Shown piece after piece: positions 27,747 through 36,173 of a stretch of DNA of 64,000 nucleotides. This DNA is from Magnetovibrio sp. PR-2 (GTDB lineage: Bacteria > Pseudomonadota > Alphaproteobacteria > Rhodospirillales > Magnetovibrionaceae). The notes below the pieces were generated by a model, which made no database searches, was not told the origin of the DNA, and saw only the letters and a list, made by a program, of their open reading frames with translations. The position numbers and the translations under genes were made by a program. How positions within the stretch are numbered: position 1 is the stretch's first letter; each line of letters opens with the position of its first letter. The stretch covers positions 233,501 through 297,500 of the forward strand of contig NZ_JBAHUR010000005.1 of assembly GCF_036689815.1 (NCBI RefSeq), read 5' to 3'.

Positions 27747-28364
27747 TTAGGCCCCATCGCCCTTGATATGCATGCGCTTGATTTTATCGGGTGCGCCGAC
27801 GATGCGCCCGTTCGCGTGCTTTTCGCCTTTTTTGATGGCATCGACAACATCCATGCCAGCCGTGACTTCGCCCCAAACGGTATACTTGCCGTTTAAGTGC
27901 GCCGCTGTGCCCAGCATGATAAAGAATTGGCTGTCGGCGCTATTGACGTCACGCGCACGTGCCATGCCGACCATGCCGCGCATGAACTTTGCGTCAGAAA
28001 ATTCTGCAGGTAGGTTGAGACCAGAGCCCCCCGTGCCTTGGCCATCCGGGTCGCCGCCTTGGGCCATGAAGCCCTCGATGACGCGATGGAATTTAAGGCC
28101 GTCGTAAAAGCCTTTACGCACCAACTCTTTGATGCGTTGAACATGGACAGGCGCCAAGTCAGGCCGCATTTGAATGACGACCTGACCGTGCTTGGTGTCC
28201 ATCAGCAAGACATTGTCGTCGCTGCTTAAGTCGAGATTGGTTTCCCCCGTCCCGCTGTAGAGAGTTTCCTCTGCAACTTTCGGGACAAGGGCGTCCGCCA
28301 TGACGAACCAAATGGCTCCGGCAATGGCGGCGACGACGGCAAGCAGGACGGCAAGACGTATCAC
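27747..28364 (-). CDS. cyclophilin-type peptidyl-prolyl isomerase, membrane-anchored or secreted
   Basis: 205 residues. A hydrophobic N-terminus (about 3-22) is a signal anchor or signal peptide. The cyclophilin domain has the FYDGLKFHRVIEGFMAQGGDPDGQGTGGSG, DSQFFIMLG and LNGKYTVWGEV motifs, with the catalytic Arg in FHRVI. Speeds prolyl isomerisation, probably in the periplasm. Twelve bases separate it from a paralogue upstream, so it is the second gene of an operon. Confidence 0.94.
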   Translation of the reverse strand: MIRLAVLLAVVAAIAGAIWFVMADALVPKVAEETLYSGTGETNLDLSSDDNVLLMDTKHGQVVIQMRPDLAPVHVQRIKELVRKGFYDGLKFHRVIEGFMAQGGDPDGQGTGGSGLNLPAEFSDAKFMRGMVGMARARDVNSADSQFFIMLGTAAHLNGKYTVWGEVTAGMDVVDAIKKGEKHANGRIVGAPDKIKRMHIKGDGA

Positions 28365-28376
28365 ATGCGTGTCCGA

Positions 28377-28910
28377 TTATTCCGCGTCAGCCGCGACTTG
28401 AACTTTGACGATCTTGTCGGGGTTAGCCGGCGGTTCACCTTGGGCGATGTTGTCGACGAATTCCATGCCTTTGACCACTTGGCCCCAGACCGTGTATTGG
28501 CCGTTGAGGAAGGACCCTTCATCGAACATGATGAAGAATTGGCTGTCGCCACTGTTGGGGTCTTGGGAACGGGCCATGCCGAGGGTTCCGCGTTCGAACG
28601 GTTGGCGGGAAAATTCAGCCGGGATATTCATGCCCGAGCCGCCCATGCCGTTGCCATCCGGGTCGCCGCCTTGAGCCATGAAGCCCGGGATCACACGGTG
28701 GAAGGTGAGGCCGTCATAAAAGCCTTCACGAACCAATTGTTTGATGCGCATGACGTGCTTGGGTGCCAGGTCTTCGCGCATTTCAATAACGACTCGGCCG
28801 TCTTTAAGGTCCAAGTACAAGGTGTTTTCCAGATCCAAGGCCAAGCCTTCATCAGACATGATCAAAACTCCAGTCAGCAGTGCAGCAAGTGCAAGAAAGA
28901 GACGCTTCAT
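28377..28910 (-). CDS. cyclophilin-type peptidyl-prolyl isomerase, periplasmic
   Basis: 177 residues. The signal peptide is about 1-24 (LALAALLTGVLIMSDEGLA). The domain has the same motifs as its neighbour (FHRVIPGFMAQGGDPDG, SQFFIMFD, LNGQYTVWGQVV) and the pair looks like an old tandem duplication with different N-termini. First gene of the pair; a terminator is not evident downstream. Confidence 0.95.
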   Translation of the reverse strand: MKRLFLALAALLTGVLIMSDEGLALDLENTLYLDLKDGRVVIEMREDLAPKHVMRIKQLVREGFYDGLTFHRVIPGFMAQGGDPDGNGMGGSGMNIPAEFSRQPFERGTLGMARSQDPNSGDSQFFIMFDEGSFLNGQYTVWGQVVKGMEFVDNIAQGEPPANPDKIVKVQVAADAE

Positions 28911-28991
28911 TTAGTCCCTCGATAATCAAAAATTGAACGAGCGCGGACCCTAACATGGTCGTCGCCAAACAAAAACCCCGCGGTTGCATCC

Positions 28992-29408
28992 TCAGGACAT
29001 TCTTTTCAGCTTATTTTGGAATGGAAAGCGTCTTGGGGGGGTATCTTCAAAAATGTCTTGGAAAACCTCTTGTAAGGCAGAGAACGAGAAGGGCTTTTGC
29101 AAAATGTGTGTTGCCCCGGCTTCTTCGGCGATGGTGAGGTATTCTTCTGGGTAAGAAAAGCCCCCGCCGCTCACCGCGACGATGGGTAAGGTCAAGCTGA
29201 TTTCGCGCAGCTTTTTGATAAACGTGTATCCATCGAGAACGGGCATGACGATGTCGGTAATGACCGCATCAATGCATTGTTTTTGCATGATTTCCAAGCC
29301 GGCCTCGGCATTTTCCACGCCAAAAGCCCGGTGGCCTGCCGTTTCAACCATTTCAACGATGGTGAAGTTGGATAAAGGTTCGTCGTCAACGATGAGGATA
29401 TTAGACAT
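28992..29408 (-). CDS. single-domain response regulator
   Basis: 138 residues from the ATG at 29408; a GTG at 29426 is in frame. Receiver domain: DDE at 8-10, phospho-acceptor Asp52 (VITDIVMPVLDG), AVSGGGFSYPEEYL loop and Lys in LQKPFSF. No output domain; a short basic tail (PPRRFPFQNKLKRMS) follows. The loop after beta-4 (SGGGFSYPEEYLTIAEEAGA) is of the extended type seen in phosphorelay receivers of Rhodospirillales. It lies about 50 bp downstream of a pseudo-receiver protein on the same strand. Confidence 0.92.
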   Translation of the reverse strand: MSNILIVDDEPLSNFTIVEMVETAGHRAFGVENAEAGLEIMQKQCIDAVITDIVMPVLDGYTFIKKLREISLTLPIVAVSGGGFSYPEEYLTIAEEAGATHILQKPFSFSALQEVFQDIFEDTPPRRFPFQNKLKRMS

Positions 29409-29458
29409 TTTTTTCCATGGGCTCACCTTGTGGTGAGCAGGTTCTTGAGCGTTTTACG

Positions 29459-30358
29459 CTAGGCAAATGTGTGAAGAGCGGTGTTGTGGGAACGAAAAAC
29501 CTTGCGCACACCGGCGGCCAATTGGGGCAATTTTTCAATGTGGCGGCTGCGTCTGTCGGGCGTGTTGTTGGAGATTGAGAAAACAAAATCCCCAAAATGC
29601 GTGCAAGGTTCCAAAACGTTGGGGGAACAGGTGTGCAAGGCTCGCGCGTATAGGTCTTCGATGACAGTGTGCAACCGTTCGAGATAATCCTCAATTTCGG
29701 TGTGGGTGTCGTTCAACTGATTGGTCTGAACGAGGTGTTCGGTCAGCCAAGAAATCTGCACGATATGGCGGGCAATTTTGTGAAGATTTATATCTTGAGA
29801 CACTGAAGCGATCTTGGTTTTGATGGTCTCTGAATCTTCATCGGCAATGGCTCTGAGGTACATCGGGTTGGGGACTTTGAGTAGGGGCACGATTTCCCCG
29901 AACGAGCGCTGATTGTCGCGTCGGTCGGGACCAATGTATTCACTGGTCACGACAAAAGGTTTGCGTTGCAGGGTGATCTGTTTGAGCCGTTTCACAAGCG
30001 TTTCAACAGCACCTTCTTTCACCAAAATAGAATCACAGCCACTATCGACCAGTTGACGAATGGATTGGGGTTGAGGGTCTGAGATCAATGTGAACACCAC
30101 AACAACCGGATTGGTGCCGATGCGTTGGTGGCGAATGTCTTGAATAAACGCCTGAGTGTCTTGGGGATTTGTCGTATGGCCGCAAATGATGCAATCAACA
30201 TCTGTTGCACCAAGAGCTTCTTCAATCGCCCCATGACGGCTGGTGGATAACATGCTGTGAAAGCCATGCGTGCCAAGTGCTGCCTCCAGTTCGTCGCGGA
30301 TCACGTCTGAAGGTTCCGAAACAACTAAGCGCACTTTTGAAAAGTTCATATCGACCAT
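29459..30358 (-). CDS. pseudo-receiver protein with helical C-terminal domain
   Basis: 299 residues. An N-terminal receiver-like fold (about 9-125) shows the acidic start VVSEPSDVIRDEL, but the phospho-acceptor position reads CIICGHTTN, so Asp is replaced by Gly; the pocket is degenerate. After a linker with YIGPDRRDN, a motif common near alphaproteobacterial receivers, comes a helical domain (190-290). The ATG at 30358 follows GAGGTGGTG. The gene is divergent from the MerR/B12 regulator and shares its promoter region, which makes it a candidate target. Probably a phosphorylation-independent partner protein. Confidence 0.8.
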   Translation of the reverse strand: MVDMNFSKVRLVVSEPSDVIRDELEAALGTHGFHSMLSTSRHGAIEEALGATDVDCIICGHTTNPQDTQAFIQDIRHQRIGTNPVVVVFTLISDPQPQSIRQLVDSGCDSILVKEGAVETLVKRLKQITLQRKPFVVTSEYIGPDRRDNQRSFGEIVPLLKVPNPMYLRAIADEDSETIKTKIASVSQDINLHKIARHIVQISWLTEHLVQTNQLNDTHTEIEDYLERLHTVIEDLYARALHTCSPNVLEPCTHFGDFVFSISNNTPDRRSRHIEKLPQLAAGVRKVFRSHNTALHTFA

Positions 30359-30552
30359 GAGTCACCACCTCAAAACCGCTGTGCGATAGGGAATTTGCCC
30401 GTAATGTCAGTGACAAATTTATAAAAACTTCACTTATTTTTGGTATTATAGAATAATTAGACTATTTTGTCCCTGACATTTTTATAGTTTTTGTGGGGGC
30501 GTGGGTTTGGGGTAGTCTGATTATGAGCAAGCGTGGGGCAAAGGTGTTTGTT
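30359..30552. promoter_or_regulatory. divergent promoter region with two palindromic operators
   Basis: AT-rich region between the pseudo-receiver gene and the MerR/B12 gene. TGTCAGTGACA (30405-30415, perfect palindrome) and TGTCCCTGACA (30468-30478, one mismatch pair) form an inverted repeat; the 14-base arms AATGTCAGTGACAA and TTGTCCCTGACATT match at 13 of 14 bases. Their centres are 63 bp apart, about six helical turns. A MerR-family dimer site in this position would allow looping and control of both genes. Confidence 0.65.
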
Positions 30553-31515
30553 ATGGTGAATTCCAATAGTGCCAAGCAAAGTGAGCCGGTCAGTCAGGAT
30601 TTATTATCGACATCTCAAATTGTCGAAATGTCGGGGGTGACGCGTGACGTTTTGAGAAAATGGGAAGAACGATACGGCTTCCCGGTTTCCTTGAAAACGC
30701 ACACGGGTGAGTGTGCATATCACCGCAGGGATATCGAAAAGCTCAATCTCATCCGCCGATTGATTGCGGAAGGCTGCCGTCCCCGTGATGTGGTCGGTGC
30801 AAGCTTGGGAGATTTACAACGCCTCGCACAATCTTATGCACTTGAGGTGGAGCCCGAAGACGAGGTTTTAATCCAGGCCGTTTTGGACACTTTGGAAGGG
30901 TCTCGGGCCTATCGGCTGTTTTCGATTTTGCACAAGGCGCTGATGGCGGAAGGCCTTTATCCGTTTGCGACACAAACGGTTGCGAAGTTAAACCGCATTG
31001 TCGGTGATCTGTGGCTCGGCGGTGAATTGAGTGTTTATCAAGAACATATCTACACCCAAACGGTTCATTCTGTTTTGGACCAAGCCATTTTGTCGTTGAA
31101 AACACCGATAGACGTGCCACGGGTGTTGATTGCAACCCCACCAGGGGAATTGCATACGATCAGTTTGAAAATGCTGGAAGCCGTGTTGGCATTGGAGGGC
31201 ATATTCGCCATCAATGCCGGTTCGCAGTTGCCTGTGAGCGAGCTGAAAACAGCGGTTACGGATCACGGGATTGACGCCATCGCCATTTCGTTCAGTTCGG
31301 CGTGCTCGAAAAGAGACGCCAACGCCTTTTTTGTGGATTTGGTGTCTGCGCTGCCGCAAGACACGCTCATTTGGTGCGGTGGGCAAGGGGCGCGTGGATT
31401 AAGTGCCGACAACATAAAGTCTTCCACCCGTTGCTTTGAAGGGTTCGAAGACTTTTCACGGTACTTGCAAACGGAAAAACCCCTTGCAAAGTCGACCACG
31501 TTTTTGGGTGTTTAG
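30553..31515 (+). CDS. MerR-family regulator with B12-binding domain (CarH/LitR-like)
   Basis: 320 residues from the ATG at 30553 (AAAGGTG seven bases upstream); ATG 30523 is in frame. The MerR helix-turn-helix covers about 20-90 (STSQIVEMSGVTRDVLRKWEERYGFP). A helical cap follows with the diagnostic W-x9-EH motif (Trp154, Glu164-His165), which in CarH places the adenosyl group of AdoB12. The cobalamin-binding Rossmann domain holds GELHTIS (His201, the presumed lower ligand; the Gly of the usual ExHxxG is Ser). CarH and LitR are light-sensing transcriptional repressors; a similar role here is inference. It likely binds the two palindromes upstream. Confidence 0.85.
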   Translation: MVNSNSAKQSEPVSQDLLSTSQIVEMSGVTRDVLRKWEERYGFPVSLKTHTGECAYHRRDIEKLNLIRRLIAEGCRPRDVVGASLGDLQRLAQSYALEVEPEDEVLIQAVLDTLEGSRAYRLFSILHKALMAEGLYPFATQTVAKLNRIVGDLWLGGELSVYQEHIYTQTVHSVLDQAILSLKTPIDVPRVLIATPPGELHTISLKMLEAVLALEGIFAINAGSQLPVSELKTAVTDHGIDAIAISFSSACSKRDANAFFVDLVSALPQDTLIWCGGQGARGLSADNIKSSTRCFEGFEDFSRYLQTEKPLAKSTTFLGV

Positions 31516-31518
31516 GGC

Positions 31519-32061
31519 TTAATCGAATAGAGAGTCGATTTCGTCTTGGCTGATGGAGCGTTGCGGGTCCAAAGCGGGACCGTTGAGCAGCTTTTCATCA
31601 TCGGATTTGTCATCGCCTTTGATTTCAACTTTTTCAATCTCTTCACGGCCCCAAAGTTCAGTGAGGGCAGATACGCGGTCCTCCACGTACGTCAATGAAC
31701 GCGCGACCTTGGTCACCCGTTGACCGGTGATGTCTTGGAAACTGCAGGCCTGAATCGTGTTCATATCGTTATCGGTGATTTTGTCCAACAGCGCGAGTTG
31801 CGCCGGATCCTTGATCAGCTTGCGCAACTCGCCAACGGCGTCTTCGTTGCTTTCCGCGCAGGCCATGATGGTATTGGACGCCTCATCAGTGGCTTTGATC
31901 ACCGCATCCAATTGATCGGACATGGTGTGAAATTCGTGATCTTCATCGGCTGGGCGGGAAATGCTGGCAATTTCCTCACGCACACGGTTGATGTAGCTCA
32001 GCAGGCCCTGCAGCTCACCGTAAAGGGCGGCTGTATCTTCTTTGTCAATTGGCGCCGTCAT
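31519..32061 (-). CDS. cheZ: protein phosphatase CheZ
   Basis: 180 residues from the ATG at 32061 (AGGGGA upstream); a TTG at 32085 is in frame. A long helical body contains CSFQDITGQRVTKV, the conserved motif with the catalytic Gln, and the C-terminal SISQDEIDSLFD peptide is the type that binds CheY. It dephosphorylates CheY-P and resets swimming behaviour. Standing alone here, convergent with the MerR/B12 gene; no cheA or cheY cluster is in the window, but two orphan receivers are nearby. Confidence 0.88.
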   Translation of the reverse strand: MTAPIDKEDTAALYGELQGLLSYINRVREEIASISRPADEDHEFHTMSDQLDAVIKATDEASNTIMACAESNEDAVGELRKLIKDPAQLALLDKITDNDMNTIQACSFQDITGQRVTKVARSLTYVEDRVSALTELWGREEIEKVEIKGDDKSDDEKLLNGPALDPQRSISQDEIDSLFD

Positions 32062-32195
32062 TTCAAGCGCATCCCCTGTCGTCAATTTTTATCTGGCATA
32101 AGACTTGTCGTAAGCCCTTAAACAAGCAGAATTTAACTCACTTTAACAGTGAAAACCGTTAAAAGGCGTTAAAAATGACGTTTTTGTGAGTTTTT

Positions 32196-32555
32196 TCAAT
32201 TCTCTGGCGTGCCGGGCTTGGGCGGCATCATGGCTTTCATCGCCATAACTTGCAGCTTCATGCGTTGTTCGGGGGACAAGTCGGCCAGAACGTCTTGTTT
32301 TTGGGCACGCACACGCCGGGCTTGGTCGATGAGCTCTTGGCGCGTCGGTGTCGCGGTTTTTTGCGGTTTGTTGTGAATTTCGTCGATTTTGCTGTCGAGC
32401 TTTTGCTTAATCTCTTTTTGCGACTGGTGTTCAAGCCCGCGCGCGACCCGTTGGGGGTGGGGCGGGTCACCGGGTTGGGTCTTGGCGTGCTCCATGACAT
32501 CGCGTGCGCGCTTGTCGAGGAACAGAGACATCATTGCTTTGCCGATTTTCGACAT
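32196..32555 (-). CDS. hypothetical basic protein
   Basis: 119 residues, rich in Lys, Arg, Gln and Met, mostly helical, no signal peptide. A motif LDKRARDVMEHAKTQPGD near the start and a Met/Pro-rich end (MKAMMPPKPGTPEN) are the only marks. I do not recognise a family. It lies alone between cheZ and pyk. Confidence 0.6.
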   Translation of the reverse strand: MSKIGKAMMSLFLDKRARDVMEHAKTQPGDPPHPQRVARGLEHQSQKEIKQKLDSKIDEIHNKPQKTATPTRQELIDQARRVRAQKQDVLADLSPEQRMKLQVMAMKAMMPPKPGTPEN

Positions 32556-32762
32556 GTTTCGCCTTTCGTTTGCGGCTGAGTGTAACGCGATTCCCGCCTG
32601 GACCCAAAGCGCGGACCGCGAACCCGCTCAAAGAGCGTGCGATATCTTTCTTAAAATAGCGTTTTGATGTTTCTTAAATCGTATTGGTGATTGCATTTCA
32701 GTCCAACCTGATTAGGATGGCCCCACCAAATCCCGACCTCCCCGGAGAGTAGTAGGCCTGCA

Positions 32763-32827
32763 CGTGACTGCCGTGTGGGAATGAGTGTTTTTTATCGAGT
32801 ACGTGAAGCAGGGGCTTCGCAGTCACG
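32763..32827 (+). promoter_or_regulatory. inverted repeat in the leader of pyk
   Basis: CGTGACTGC at 32763-32771 pairs perfectly with GCAGTCACG at 32819-32827. A smaller hairpin (GAAGC/GCTTC) lies inside. The whole 32556-32886 stretch has no gene; it is the pyk leader/promoter region. A regulatory RNA structure is possible but no known class is recognised. Confidence 0.4.
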
Positions 32828-32886
32828 AATGATTCATAGAATAAATATAGCGCTTTTCCCCGAAGCGCAGTATGTTGCGGGTCATT

Positions 32887-34302
32887 ATGAAAAGGACAAG
32901 AAAAGCTAAGATTATCGCCACGCTAGGGCCTGGCCGTTCTTCGGAACAAGACATTGCGGAATTGATTGAGGCAGGTGCCGACGTATTCCGTTTAAATTTC
33001 TCTCACGGTGTGCATGAAGACCATAAACGCCGTTACAACATCATCCGCGGATTGGAAGAAAAGTTCCAACGCCCCATTGGGATCTTGATGGATCTCCAGG
33101 GGCCGAAATTGCGCGTGGGTGAGTTTGAAAACGGACGCATTGAGTTGACCCGCGGTCAGCCTCTGCGTCTTGAACTGACCGATGCCAAGGGCAACGAGAC
33201 GGTTGCCCCCCTGCCGCATCCCGAAATTTTCGCCGCCCTGCGTCCGGGCATGGATTTGTTGTTAGATGACGGCAAGGTCCGTCTTCGTGTCGACAAAGCC
33301 GGTAAGGACTTCGCCGAAACCGAGGTGGTGTTCGGCTCTGAAATTTCCAACCACAAGGGGGTCAACGTCCCCAGCGCCATCTTGGAGCTGTCGGCCTTGA
33401 CTGAAAAAGACCACGCCGATTTGAAATACGGCTTGGAATTGGGTGTCGATTGGGTGGCTCTGTCGTTTGTGCAGCGCCCCAGCGATGTCGCGGAAATTCG
33501 CAAGATCGTCGGTAACAAAGCCGGGATCATGGCGAAGCTGGAAAAACCTAGCGCCATCGAACACCTGCACGGCATTGTTGAACTGTCAGACGCCATTATG
33601 GTGGCGCGCGGCGATTTGGGTGTGGAACTCCCGCCCGAAGACGTTCCCGTGCAACAAAAACGCATCATCAACGCGTGCCGTATCGCGGGCAAGCCCGTCG
33701 TTGTGGCAACGCAGATGTTGGACAGCATGGTCTCGGCACCGACGCCGACCCGTGCGGAAGCTTCTGACGTGGCAACGGCCATTTATGACGGTTCGGACGC
33801 GGTGATGTTATCGGCAGAAACGGCGGTGGGCGACTATCCGATTGAATCCGTGTCGATCATGGACCGCATCATCAATCGTGTGGAACGTGACCGGCTGTAT
33901 CGCAAGATGACCGAAGCCGCTCGCTCGGTGCCGGAGGCTACGGCGGCAGACGCGATCTCCGCTTCGGCCCGTCAAACGGCGGAAACGGTCTCGGCGCAAG
34001 CGATTGTGTCGTTCTCGTCGACCGGCTCGACCACCATTCGCATCGCCCGCGAACGTCCCAGTGTTCCGATCTTGGGTCTGACACCCAACTTGGACATTGC
34101 CCGTCGTTTGGTGTTGGCGTGGGGTGTGCACTCTATCCGCACCAAGGATGTGCAAAGCTTCAGCGAAATGATGGGCAAGTCTGTGCGCATCTCGCAACGT
34201 CAAAATTTTGCCCAAGAGGGTGACACCATCGTCATTGTCGCTGGCATTCCCTTTGGTGTTCCGGGCGGCACCAATATCTTGCACATCGCCAAGGTGGACT
34301 AG
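32887..34302 (+). CDS. pyk: pyruvate kinase
   Basis: About 471 residues. Final glycolytic step, PEP + ADP to pyruvate + ATP. Family starts: RKAKIIATLGPGRSSE, then FRLNFSHG, DLQGPKLRVG, and the active-site signature IMAKLEKPSAIEHL; MVARGDLGVELP follows. I take the ATG at 32887 (GGGT upstream), where the family N-terminus begins; ATG 32872 adds five residues. A strong terminator follows. Confidence 0.97.
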   Translation: MKRTRKAKIIATLGPGRSSEQDIAELIEAGADVFRLNFSHGVHEDHKRRYNIIRGLEEKFQRPIGILMDLQGPKLRVGEFENGRIELTRGQPLRLELTDAKGNETVAPLPHPEIFAALRPGMDLLLDDGKVRLRVDKAGKDFAETEVVFGSEISNHKGVNVPSAILELSALTEKDHADLKYGLELGVDWVALSFVQRPSDVAEIRKIVGNKAGIMAKLEKPSAIEHLHGIVELSDAIMVARGDLGVELPPEDVPVQQKRIINACRIAGKPVVVATQMLDSMVSAPTPTRAEASDVATAIYDGSDAVMLSAETAVGDYPIESVSIMDRIINRVERDRLYRKMTEAARSVPEATAADAISASARQTAETVSAQAIVSFSSTGSTTIRIARERPSVPILGLTPNLDIARRLVLAWGVHSIRTKDVQSFSEMMGKSVRISQRQNFAQEGDTIVIVAGIPFGVPGGTNILHIAKVD

Positions 34303-34321
34303 TCACACACCAAACAAGGAC

Positions 34322-34365
34322 AAAAGCGGCGTGAGCGTTGATCGTTCACGCCGCTTTTCTTTTTG
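34322..34365 (+). terminator. intrinsic terminator of pyk
   Basis: AAAAGCGGCGTGA pairs with TCACGCCGCTTTT across about 14 bases of loop, followed by CTTTTT. Confidence 0.9.
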
Positions 34366-34410
34366 GACCGCAAGGTCTAGCCTGTGGCCCTGAAAAAAAG
34401 GACCGCCCCC

Positions 34411-35286
34411 ATGTTTGAAACCCTCATTGCCATTGTTGCGCCGGTTTTGATTTCCGCGGCCATCGGCTATGCCTGGGCGCATTACGGCAAACCCTACAAC
34501 ACCGAAATGGTGACGCACTTGGTCACAGTTGTGGGTGTGCCGTGCTTGGTGTTCACCACCTTGGTTCATGTGGAAATTGAGCTTGATGCCTTGGCGCAAA
34601 TGGCGGGGGCGACGTTTGCGGCATTGGGCATCATGGCGGGCGTTGGTTATGGGTTCCTCAAACTGAAGGGCTGGTCCGTTCAGGCTTTTTTGCCCGCGCT
34701 GATTTTTCCCAATACGGGCAACATGGGCTTGCCATTGTCCTTGTTGGCGTTTGGGGAGACCGGCATGGCGTTGGCGGTGGCGTACTTCACCGTCTGCATC
34801 ATCTTTCAGTTTACCGTTGGCGTCGCGGTGAGTACCGGGACCATGTCGTTGGTGTCGCTGTTGCGTGTGCCGACCCTGTACGCCATCATTATGGCGCTGT
34901 CGTTTAAAGTTTCAAATACGGCTGTGCCCGATTGGGCGGCAAACACCATTGAAATTCTCAGCGGCTTTACCATTCCTTTGATGCTGATCACCTTGGGTAT
35001 TTCGCTCCAACAGCTTAAAGTCCGGGAAATGGGCAAGAGCTTGACCGTTGCTTTAATGCGCATGGCCATGGGCTTTGGCGTTGCATTGTTCATTGCCGAA
35101 GTCATGGGCTTTGAAGGGGCAATGAAGGGCATTTTGATTTTGCAGTCCACGTTGCCCGTTGCGGTGTTCAACTACCTGTTCGCCGCGCGCTATGACACCG
35201 AACCCGGTGCGGTGGCTGGATCCGTGGTTTTGTCCACCGTCATATCGTTTGCGACTTTGCCGCTGTTGATGTGGTTCGTTTTGTGA
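34411..35286 (+). CDS. AEC-family (auxin efflux carrier-like) transporter
   Basis: 291 residues with about ten membrane helices, from the ATG at 34411 (AAGGA upstream). The sequence has the AEC features: FPNTGNMGLPLSLLAFGE in the middle and LQSTLPVAVFNYLFAARY near the end. Exports or imports a small organic anion; substrate unknown. Its stop overlaps the ATG of the DMT transporter (TGATG), so the two form an operon. Confidence 0.93.
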   Translation: MFETLIAIVAPVLISAAIGYAWAHYGKPYNTEMVTHLVTVVGVPCLVFTTLVHVEIELDALAQMAGATFAALGIMAGVGYGFLKLKGWSVQAFLPALIFPNTGNMGLPLSLLAFGETGMALAVAYFTVCIIFQFTVGVAVSTGTMSLVSLLRVPTLYAIIMALSFKVSNTAVPDWAANTIEILSGFTIPLMLITLGISLQQLKVREMGKSLTVALMRMAMGFGVALFIAEVMGFEGAMKGILILQSTLPVAVFNYLFAARYDTEPGAVAGSVVLSTVISFATLPLLMWFVL

Positions 35287-36173
35287 TGAGAAGCTTAGCT
35301 CGCGATCTCAGCTTGCTGTTTATCTTGGCTCTGATCTGGAGCTCTTCATTCACAGTCATCAAAGTCGGCGTAGAGAGCGTGCCGCCTGTGACGCTTGCGT
35401 TGTTGCGCATCGCCATTGGTGCGTTTTTGCTGTTTGCATGGTTGACATTCAAAGGCCACAAGCTTCCGACACAGCCGCAAATCTGGGGTTCGTTCTTTCT
35501 CATTGGTGTGTTCGGCTACGCGTTACCGTTCACCTTGATCAATTGGGGTGAACAGCAGATCCCATCGGGCTTGGCAGCCATCGTGATTGCGGCCATGCCG
35601 TTGGCGGCCCTGGTGTTGGGGCGGATTTTTTCCGATGAGGTCTTAAACGTCAGAAGGCTCATCGGCGTCTTGGTTGGCTTTGCAGGCGTGATCGTGTTGA
35701 TGGGGCCAGAAGTACTCTTGGCCCTGGGCGACCAGGCGTTGCGCCAACTCGCCATTGCCGGTGCTGCCCTGTGTTATGCCATCGGCGGCATCTTGTTTCG
35801 CAAGCTTCCAACAGCCAAGCCGTTGGAGCACGGCACAGGCGTGTTGATCGCTTCGACGATTTTGTTGTTGCCACTGGCGTGGGTATTCGAAGACCCCCTA
35901 GCGGTTGCGTACACCTGGACGTCGGTGTGGACCTCTATCTATCTGGGGTTGTTGCCAACGGCGGTGGCGACCATTTTGTTGATCATGGTTATAGCGTCTC
36001 GGGGCGTGACGTTCTTGGCGCTCAACAACTACCTCATTCCGCTCATGGGCGTGTTGTGGGGCTATTTGTTTTTGGACGAACAGATCACACCGGAAATCTT
36101 GATGGCGCTCGCCTTGATCTTTGCGGGCATCGCCATAGCCGGAACAGGCAAGGCGACCCACGATCCGGCCTAG
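35286..36173 (+). CDS. EamA/DMT-family transporter
   Basis: 295 residues, ten membrane helices in two EamA repeats (about 10-135 and 150-285). Family features are IWSSSFTVIKVGVESVPP, the helix pair around GLAAIVIAAMPLAALVLG and LNNYLIPLMGVLWGYLFLDE. Coupled with the AEC gene by a TGATG overlap; the end overlaps the convergent acyl-CoA synthetase by four bases. Substrate unknown, often amino acids or metabolites. Confidence 0.94.
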   Translation: MRSLARDLSLLFILALIWSSSFTVIKVGVESVPPVTLALLRIAIGAFLLFAWLTFKGHKLPTQPQIWGSFFLIGVFGYALPFTLINWGEQQIPSGLAAIVIAAMPLAALVLGRIFSDEVLNVRRLIGVLVGFAGVIVLMGPEVLLALGDQALRQLAIAGAALCYAIGGILFRKLPTAKPLEHGTGVLIASTILLLPLAWVFEDPLAVAYTWTSVWTSIYLGLLPTAVATILLIMVIASRGVTFLALNNYLIPLMGVLWGYLFLDEQITPEILMALALIFAGIAIAGTGKATHDPA

